This document shows positions 56,720-64,000 of a stretch of 64,000 bases of DNA, piece by piece. Position numbers and translations under genes: made by a program. Numbering within the stretch: the stretch's first letter is position 1; each line of letters starts with the position of its first letter. The notes under the pieces were generated by a model. The model searched no databases and had not been told where the DNA came from. It was given only the letters and a program-made list of their open reading frames with translations. The DNA lies in contig WBMQ01000010.1 of assembly GCA_016630905.1 (NCBI GenBank), forward strand, positions 620,001-684,000. The letters are read 5' to 3'. This DNA is from Capillidium heterosporum (lineage: Eukaryota > Entomophthoromycota > Entomophthoromycetes > Entomophthorales > Capillidiaceae).

Positions 56720-59180
56720 ATGAAGTCAAAAACCATGTCATCAGCAGCCAACTTTGTCGATAGCAACAGCTTAAAGGATAGTAAGTAAGTCCAATCCCCT
56801 AGATAAAATTATTAAAAGAGTATTTTTCAGATAAGGATCCTGACCAACTTGTGAAAGAGCTGAAGAGTTGGTTCAAGCAGCACCGGATCTGGTACAACAA
56901 AAAGTACATAAAGATCCACCATTCAGTCACCAATTTCTACAAAACTTCTGGGATTGTACCGCCAGCCGCAAACAGTGAGGATGAAGTGCTGTTTGAGAGA
57001 CGTATCTCCACTTTAAACTACGATATACCAACTTCTGGCTACGACTTTGGGATTATGGCTATTAGAGATATCCCTGAGGATACTTTAGGTTTGTTATATT
57101 TATATAGTAATAAATTTGTTTATTCTTCAAAATGTTAGTCTGTCGTATCCCCAAAGAATCGGTAATCTCCTGGAAGACAGGTGGACTTTCTAACATCTTG
57201 GAGGACGAACATATCGGTGGAGGTATAGCTTTGGTGTTGACATTGATGTACGAACTCAAAGTTGGTGAAAAGTCCCCTTGGTACGGCTACCTCAAGACTT
57301 TACAGAACTTTGAATCTTTACCTGTACTTTGGAGCGAACATGAACTTGATTTCCTCTTAGGTACCGAAGCTTACGAAGAAACCTGTCGTTCAAAGGTACT
57401 TGTGAATTTTAGGATTTAAAGTTTTAATTTGGGTGGTTAGGTAGAAATCGAGGAAGATTACAACGAGCTGGTAGTCCCACTATTTACTCGATACCCAGAA
57501 GCCATCGACTCCAAATTCTTCTCTCTGGAAAATTTTTTTAAAGCCTCATCGCTGGTTTCCTCCAGGGCCTTCGAAGTAGACCGTTACCATGGTGATGCTA
57601 TGGTACCTTTAGCCGACCTGTAAGATATCCAAACAGTTTTTTACTTTTTTAACAATAGCTTAAGTTCTAAATATATTTTTATTTATTAAGTTTCAATCAC
57701 AAGAGCGGTGCTGAACACGTCCACATCGAATCCTTAAACGACGTCTGTGACCTCTGTGGCGCGATAGATGCTTGCCCCCATGATGTTGATGAATTTGATA
57801 GTGAACCGATGGATCTCAACGGTGATGGCAATTCTATTGCCAGTTCAGTATCCTCAACCGCAGTTATAGTTGGAACCGACTCTATAGAAGAATTAGTATC
57901 CTTGAAAGAGGAATCTGATTCGGAATCCACGAGTGAAGAAGAGTTGGAAGATGAAGATTCCGAGATACTCGATGACGAAGAGTATTTTGAAAGTCTCGGT
58001 GACTACAATTTGAAAAACGCTTTGGACATGCGTATGTTCCGACCTGCTTTAGCCGGTAGTGAGTTGTTTAACACCTATGGAGAACGGTCTAGCTCCTACC
58101 TCCTGGTCAAGTATGGATTTGCCGAGCTGGATAATGTCAATGACAGTGTGCGCTTCAGCTTAGAAACCGTCTTAGACACCTGTGCATTCATAGCTGGATT
58201 GTCGACCGAGGATGTCAAGCGGAGGTACGCCTTTTTCAGCAACTGTGACGAGATTTTAGAAGCCGCCCACGATACCGAAGCCGAAGCGAACAGTGAGGGA
58301 AATGATGGAAACTCTAGTGAAGGGGAAGGTAGTTACGAGGAGATGCACTCTGAGGAAGATGGCCATGACGAGCACTCTGAAAACTCTGAGTATAGTGGGT
58401 ATGACGACCATGAGGAGTACTCAGAGGGTAGTGATGTCGATAACCAAGGGGAGTATTCTGAACCTGAGAGCAACGGAGAGGATCATGATTCTAGCAAGAA
58501 ACCTCTCTTCCGTATTTTATATGGTGGACGTGTGGAGACTTCTTTCATAGTTCTCCTTCATACCATGTTCATGGACACCTCCATCATTCGCATGCTGGGA
58601 AGCAGTGATGAATTTGAATCCTTGGTTTCCTTCTACTTTGCTCGGGTCATCGCCCAGTGGGAGACTATAACTTCGGTAGAGAGCGACAACGAAGTTCCCG
58701 ACGATTTATTAGACGAAGTTTCACCTGGTGAAAGTAGAGATAACAAGGAGGCTAAAGCAAGAAGTATGTCATCTGATACTACCAACAACAAACGGTTCAA
58801 GAGCGATCAAGCAGGTGACGTGGAGGATGAATCCTGATTCGATTGTGGTAGATATAACTGAAACCTCCACCTCAGACAACGGTATGCAAGGTGAGGAGGA
58901 TCTAGGCCCCTATAAAGACTTACTCCCCGACCCTGAAATTGCTCACAAACTGTCTGAAATCCTCCAAACCTTGATCGAGACCCGACTTTCCAAGTTTCCC
59001 AGCCTGGAACCCCCCTACCTATCGGCTGTCAAAGAGGACCCCGTTCTCCTGGAGCAGGATCTGGCCCTACTCAATTCAGCTCAATCTCCCTATAACAACC
59101 GTAGGGTTCAGTTTGCTATGATCTGTCGTATTGCTGAGAAAACTATTCTCTCCAAATGCTTGGATTCATTACCCATCTAA
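56720..59180 (+). CDS. SET-domain protein-lysine methyltransferase, RKM/SETD3-like
   Basis: Five or more exons; introns at 56781-56830, after IPEDT-L, after CRSK, and after ADL. The family layout is: N-terminal SET (GIVPPAANSEDEVLFERR), the iSET (ILEDEHIGGGIALVLTLMYE), C-terminal SET (LFNHKSGAEHVHIES, the N-H-x motif), an acidic insert of about 150 residues (e.g. EESDSESTSEEELEDEDSE), then ELFNTYGERSSSYLLVKYGF. The Rubis-subs-bind tail is PYNNRRVQFAMICRIAEKTI. Targets in this family are ribosomal or cytosolic lysines. The frame changes by +1 near 58832-58838, where the 0 frame ends at UCC-UGA. A 37-base intron (58815-58851, GTGACG...GTAG with CTGAT) would also join the frames. Confidence 0.83.
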
Positions 59181-59523
59181 TAGGCTAGTTGAGGTTCCCA
59201 TCAACGCTGTTAATTATAGAAAAGGTTAGTAAGGTAGTACCTCGTATATCCTAAGCCATAACTATCGAGTATGGTAAGGTTTTAAGTCGAATAAAAGTTG
59301 AGAAACAGCTGGAAACTGGCTTTTTTTGTACTTTACTATGATCTAATTGTTATATTAAGTGTGTATATCGAATAAGACAAATCCTAGTAGTTGCAGAAAG
59401 TATAAATTAGCATCAGTAACAAGATTCAATACAAATGGTATTTGTAGATTCGATGGAATACCCTATATAAATAGAAATCCAAAGAGAAGATCTCAGGTGA
59501 TTGTTCTCAAGAGCATATCGCTA
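59181..59523. other. Intergenic
   Basis: AT-rich, between the methyltransferase stop and tRNA-Val. Nothing else seen. Confidence 0.5.
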
Positions 59524-59597
59524 GCTTTCATAGTGTAGTTGGTTATCACATCTGCTTTACACGCAGAAGGTCTTCGGTTCGAACCCGGATGAAAGCA
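59524..59597 (+). tRNA. tRNA-Val (anticodon UAC)
   Basis: 74-base cloverleaf: acceptor GCTTTCA pairs with TGAAAGC, anticodon loop TTTACAC, T arm GGTTCGAACCC. No intron. Confidence 0.94.
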
Positions 59598-59755
59598 TTA
59601 CCTTTTTACCCCATCACCATCCTCAGGTTGCTATATCTGGATCTAATCAACGAGTTCCTCGTCTAGATTTATATTTTTCTCAATTTCTCCTACCAATATC
59701 CAAAACTAATTATTATCTCCAAAATTCCACTCTGCCTTTTTGTAATTGAGAAGCT

Positions 59756-61200
59756 ATGGGATTTCGTAAGAAGTTGTTAACAAACTTGGCTACCTTGACG
59801 CTACCCAAGTTGGAGAAAAGTGGTCACCTCAAAACCTACTTGACTTTATCAACCTTGTACACCAACTGTCTAAGTGAGCTGGAACAGGATGAGTTGAACA
59901 AGAAAGTTGGAGGAAGCCGAAACTTCAACCTCAAACGAATCTACTAGCTCCAATATCTTTTCTCCTTTATTAGGTGACAGCAGCAGTAGGTAGAGAGGAC
60001 ACTTCGAAGCAGACATACCAAGATTATCGAAGCTTAGGCACGGTCTACCACCTCAACTACTTGAAGAAGTTGGTTTTCGAGAACTTGTTACTAGTCATCT
60101 ACTTTGTTCTGTTAGTTTTGAGCAAAGCTTTAGTATTGAACCCCATCTTCATATTTACCTTTTCGTTGCTAACTTTGAACAAGTTGATAAGCCTATACAA
60201 CAAGATCAACTTACAACTTTTATCCATCAACTGCAGCTCTGCTTTGAATAATTTTTTGATAGTGGGTATCAACAACCTGACTGAACTTTGTCTACTTCTA
60301 ACCTTGACTTTCAAAAATAAGTTGGAAGTTGTCACCTACTCGATTGTCGGTTCGTTGGTTATCAAGTTACTTTTGGTAAATGCATTGTTATTATATATAT
60401 TGATTTATTTTATATAGGGTATAGGTAGTAGCATGTTAGTAGGTTTGAAGCATACCACCCATGTAAGCCTGCTGAGCCAGCACATGCTGAATGATCTGAC
60501 AAAGTTGACTATAACTTTGATCACCATAAGCCTACCAACTTTACTCAACAGAAGTGTAGTGGTAAATACTTTGAATGGCAGCTTCAATGGGCCTTACTTC
60601 AACATCCTTTTAAGTGTAAGTTTGTTAGTAGGATTCTACATCCTTATAAAGACGCAACTTCCATCTAACAGTAACAAGAGTAATCTACTTACCAACCTAC
60701 ACTTACCTTTGGCTTGGTTGTTAGTCCTGTTATTAGCTTTGATATCCATCAATGTATACGCAACTTTAAATCTAATCGAGGTTATTGAACCGATACTATT
60801 CACCAACAGCAACAATGTAGATGATGGGTTGCTACACCTCAACCTAAGTGCCTCCTTTGTAGGATTTTTTATACTGCCTCTGATCTTAAACTTCAACTAC
60901 CTCAAGTTAATCTTCGAGTTGAACATATCGACCAGTACCCTAAACTCCTTAAACTTGTTGATTGCTTTGTTATTATCAACTTCCCTACAACTCTTACTTT
61001 TAACTTTGCCTACCATCGTATTAATTTCTCAGCTTTTGTTTGACTACAAGCTGGGTTGGATATTCGATTTGAAGTTGATGGTTGTCGGATTAATAACCTT
61101 AGTTTTAGCTATGTTGGCAGTCCGAGATACCAAGGTGGACCCATTGGAGGCTTGGTTCCTAATCCTAGTTTATTTCCTATGTGTCTTTATCACCGTTTAA
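59756..61200 (+). CDS. Divergent CaCA-family (Vcx1/CAX-like) cation/proton exchanger
   Basis: Three exons. A Lys-rich N-terminus (MGFRKKLLTNLATLTLPKLE) precedes eleven or so hydrophobic spans, about 460 residues. The first alpha-repeat is recognisable as NNLTELCLLLTLTF (compare GNATELI), then YSIVGSLVIKLLLGIGSSM (compare SLLGSILSNLLLVLG). The second, NLSASFVGFFILPLILNFNY, aligns with the FVGLILLPIVGNAAEH block but lacks the Glu that carries Ca2+/H+. Vacuolar ion transport is the family role; loss of the second acid suggests changed or no transport. The first intron is uncertain: a GTTGGA donor at about 59904 is needed. The 3' end is 30 bases from the convergent next gene. Confidence 0.65.
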
Positions 61201-61230
61201 TAAACATGACTAATTAATATGAAAAATTTG

Positions 61231-61833
61231 CTATTGTTCTTTATTTTCATCTTTTACTTCTAGCCTTTTCTCGGTAAAGTACTGTTGTAGGCAGCCAGTA
61301 AAGGTAGCTAGTATAGTGCCACCTACTATTGCGTACTTCCTACTACGACTAGGTAGCTTGACTAATGTAAATTATATATCAATAAAGAGCCAATCAACAT
61401 CAAAAAAATTACCTAGGTAACTAAACCCAACACTACCACAGAACCCAGCCAAGCTACTAGAGATCCACTTTGTCTTTTCAAATACTGCAACGTCCAAACT
61501 ATCCTGCATAAGTTCATAACCCAAAGTCAACGTTAGAAGTTTAGTTGAAGTGTGAAGTCCTCCTTTTATACCTTCCAAAAGCACCTTGTAGTTCTTCAAC
61601 TTGTGGAAAAAGTACCAGCCCTCGACATTTTTAGGTAAGTTGTGCTGTCGTTCGGCCAAATACTTTAACCTCTCCAATTTCGAACTTTGGTATCCACCTA
61701 GCAGTAGACCCCAGGTTATTGAGATACCAGTTAGGTAACCTACACGTTCCTTTATCGTCAAATTGGAACGAAGATACTTTGATGAGGTTAATGTTGTATA
61801 TAAGTTGGTGATCGAGGTTGAAGTTCCTTCCAT
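61231..61833 (-). CDS. Tim17/TIMMDC1-like mitochondrial membrane protein
   Basis: Two exons; the intron GTAATT...ATTAG joins FSYL to VKLPSRSRKYAIVGGTILAT, and the protein ends KDENKEQ. Starting at the ATG 61831-61833 it has about 190 residues. Several Gly-rich hydrophobic segments (YLTGISITWGLLLGGYQ, SSLAGFCGSVGFSYL, IVGGTILATFTG) fit the Tim17/22/23 superfamily. A conserved-looking cytosolic block, ERQHNLPKNVEGWYFFHKLK, resembles an uncharacterised fungal family. Import or complex-I assembly roles are known for relatives but not shown here. The longer upstream frame lacks an ATG, so I used the internal one. Confidence 0.6.
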
Positions 61834-62263
61834 AGCTGGTCGATTGCGTTGAAACTGCTTGGGTTGAAGATTAAAAAGTTTGAGTTGGAAGTTCGAAAAC
61901 AATTCATAGACTGTTTTCAATCAAAAATTAAATGGATTGTAGGAATCAAAATTCCAAAATAACTGCGTTAGAACTAGAAGATTATTTTATTTTATGGCAC
62001 GATTAATTTAGAATTTTTAACACGATTTTAATCAAGAATATGTAAGTAAACCCATATTATGCTATTGGACAGATACCAATCTCATGTTTTACAAAATATA
62101 GGAAACTTCATACTAAATTGTTTCTCTCTATATCCTATTTTTTGTAATAGCACTACTATAAATCAAAAGATGAATGCGAAAATTAAAACAAACTCTTTAA
62201 TATTTATTTCTAATAGATATGTATATTAGACCCAAGGTTCAGATAACTTTTGGTCGTTTCTCT
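61834..62263. other. Intergenic
   Basis: AT-rich. Nothing else seen before the tRNA. Confidence 0.5.
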
Positions 62264-62336
62264 GCTTCTTTAGCACAGTTGGTAGTGCGTCAGTCTCATA
62301 ATCTGAAGGTCGTGAGTTCGAGCCTCACAGGGAGCA
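62264..62336 (+). tRNA. tRNA-Met (anticodon CAU), copy 3
   Basis: Identical to the copies at 52593 and 56318. Three identical genes within 10 kb. Confidence 0.93.
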
Positions 62337-63060
62337 ATATTTTTTCCAATTCTACCTTTTTTGAACTTCGTAACAGCTCTTTTATCTTGTTGATGATCTT
62401 GATTTTTCAATTCATAGAACTTACAATCCAAGAATATATTTCTGGGACTTTGTAAGAGATTCATTTTTATAAAGAATAAGGATAACCAAACTTTTGTAGC
62501 TCTCCTAAGATTTTCGATAGACCTGTAGGTCGGTATATTGCACCATGTCAGCAATCCATCATAAAATATATCCATTTTAGTGTATCGATCGATTTTTCTA
62601 AATAGAGAAAGATGAAATCGGTTGATATATGAAGGGTGAATACAACATAAAGTTTTGAAAAGAAAGTTGAAGCTAAGATATATTAGATTCAACTTACCCT
62701 GCTATATCTTTTCCTACTACTGATAACGAAAAGCAGATCGGTGTTGAGTAGCAGAAGTTGAATGAGCAAAAAAGCAAGGCTCATCATAGTTTGAAAGTAA
62801 ACTGTAAAACATAATATTTTATTGACTTGAATTATAGTAGTTGGCGATCGCGTGGTGCTAAAGTTGGGAGTCAGCAGGTAGAGCAATATATATTTAATAT
62901 TATTGGTCGGTATAGGCTAGTGTGTGAAGGGGAGGGGAGTAGGATTCGGTATGGTAGTGGGCGGAAGGGCAACCTTGACGGTTGAGTGAAGTTAGTTGGG
63001 AAATTAAGTTCAATTTTATTAGGGGTGGTGGGTAAGGTAAGTAACACAGCTAGTTAAGGT
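62337..63060. other. Intergenic
   Basis: No supported gene. Purine-rich GC stretch near 62930-62990 precedes the G-beta stop. Confidence 0.45.
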
Positions 63061-64000
63061 TTAAGCCCAGACCTAAATTGTAAAGTTAGCAATGCAGACA
63101 AAAAAGATAGCTACCTTAAGCATATTGTCCCAGGAACCGGTACAAAGGGCCATACCATCGGAGGAGACTCCGAGGCAACTGACACGGTTGTCGTGACCGT
63201 TCAAGGTACCGACGCGCTCTCCTTTCAAGGTATCCCACACATTGCAGGTGTAGTCGTCGTACCCGGCGAATAAGAGGCGACCCGAAGCCGAGAAGGCTAC
63301 CGAGGTGATACCGGATAGAACGTTGTCATGTACATATTGGTTCAATTCGCGGTCGGCTCGAAGATCGAAGAGGCGACAAGAGACGTCGTCCGAACCAGTA
63401 CCGATGGCGTTCCCGTTGGGGAAGAATCTAGCAAAGTTAGCAAAAAGTTGATATGCATGGTTACTGGACAGAGTTGATGTCGGATTCGTGGCCGGTGAAG
63501 GTTTGGACGCACCGTCCGGTACGGATATCCCAGATCTTGGCGGTGGCGTCGCAAGCACCCGAGACAAAGATATTCTTGTCGGGTGACAAAGATATACTAA
63601 AGGCGTCAGTAAGTATTATGCAAAAAATATACCTCATAACATCACCAGTGTGGTCGGCAAACTCGGTAATCTTGACCCCCGAGTCGATATCCCACAGGAT
63701 ACAGGTCATATCCCCGGAACAGGTCATAATCTGACGGTCGGAGAGGAAGCGACAGCATGAGAGGTAGCCGGTATGGGCGCTAAGTTCACGAGAAACTCGA
63801 ATCGGCGTTTCACGAGAGACTAAGCTGTAGATGGAACAGATGTTGTCGAGACCACCGCAGGCAACTAGGTTCCCCGAGGGAGCGTAGGCGCAAGTCATTA
63901 CCCACGATGAACGTAGTAAGATGGCGTACAGTTTGTTGGTGGTGTAGGCATCCCAGACGATAAGTTTACCGTCTTGGGAGGCTGAGATAAGGTGGCGTTC
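63061..64000 (-). CDS. Heterotrimeric G-protein beta subunit (5' end beyond window)
   Basis: WD40 propeller partner of G-alpha. The window holds about the last 240 residues or more in four or five exons. Repeats are visible as [96 protein letters not shown] and [13 protein letters not shown], the canonical Gbeta end. Introns follow GDVM, NSVQ and DNMLK and all keep frame. The strong match to GNB1/STE4-type subunits makes the call secure. The N-terminal coiled coil that binds G-gamma lies outside the window. Confidence 0.95.

Noticed and set aside
62270-62692. 140-codon minus-strand frame downstream of tRNA-Met
   Set aside because: It runs through the tRNA gene and the AT-rich spacer and matches nothing.

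Overview
The window is nuclear DNA from a fungus. It is AT-rich, with AT-rich stretches between genes. Most genes are split by short introns (about 36-75 bases) that start GTA/GTG, usually end TAG, and often carry CTAAC/CTAAT/CTGAT branch-like motifs. A Zn(II)2Cys6 regulator, a CSC1/RSN1-type membrane protein, a fungal-type G-protein alpha subunit and a FIG4 phosphatase point to fungi. A phenylalanine hydroxylase, a secreted trypsin-like protease and a bacterial-type histidyl-tRNA synthetase are more typical of early-diverging lineages than of Ascomycota or Basidiomycota. The exact lineage is inference.

Layout. 0.8-3.5 kb: a small secreted protein, then two divergent Hsp20 genes sharing a promoter with perfect heat-shock elements. 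4.2-8.9 kb: a Mutator-like (MULE) DNA transposon with 627-bp terminal inverted repeats and an apparently intact, intron-containing transposase. 9.3-14.0 kb: phenylalanine hydroxylase and the actin-interacting WD40 protein AIP1 (both minus). 14.8-17.5 kb: trypsin-like protease and a BAH-like protein. 17.9-22.3 kb: a FIG4-type phosphoinositide phosphatase between two identical tRNA-Gly genes. 23.6-33.5 kb: HisRS, cofactor-independent phosphoglycerate mutase, RNase T2, a SET protein and a CSC1-like channel/transporter. 34-44 kb: two paralogous secreted Gly/Asn/Tyr-repeat proteins with CCG-containing promoter elements, foldback hairpins, a Zn2Cys6 regulator and its decayed paralogue. 45.6-51 kb: carnitine acetyltransferase and G-alpha. 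52-62.3 kb: five tRNA genes, a DMT-like transporter, site-2 protease, an RKM/SETD-type methyltransferase, a degenerate cation/proton exchanger and a Tim17-like protein. The right edge holds the 3' part of a G-beta gene, about 12 kb from G-alpha.

The most striking pattern is that five conserved genes (PAH, AIP1, HisRS, the Zn2Cys6 factor and, twice, the CSC1-like protein), plus probably the SETD-like gene, are each broken by exactly one extra base. Homology to the family continues in the +1 frame every time and never in the -1 frame. Either the assembly carries single-base insertion errors (most sites lie next to an identical base, so this is the leading explanation), or the genes are decaying, or the organism uses +1 frameshifting. 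Raw DNA and cDNA reads would decide. Other notable items are the RIP-like Cys-to-Tyr decay of the second Zn2Cys6 gene, the long-TIR MULE with a 22-base candidate intron, and the shared CCG promoter motifs next to a Zn2Cys6 gene.
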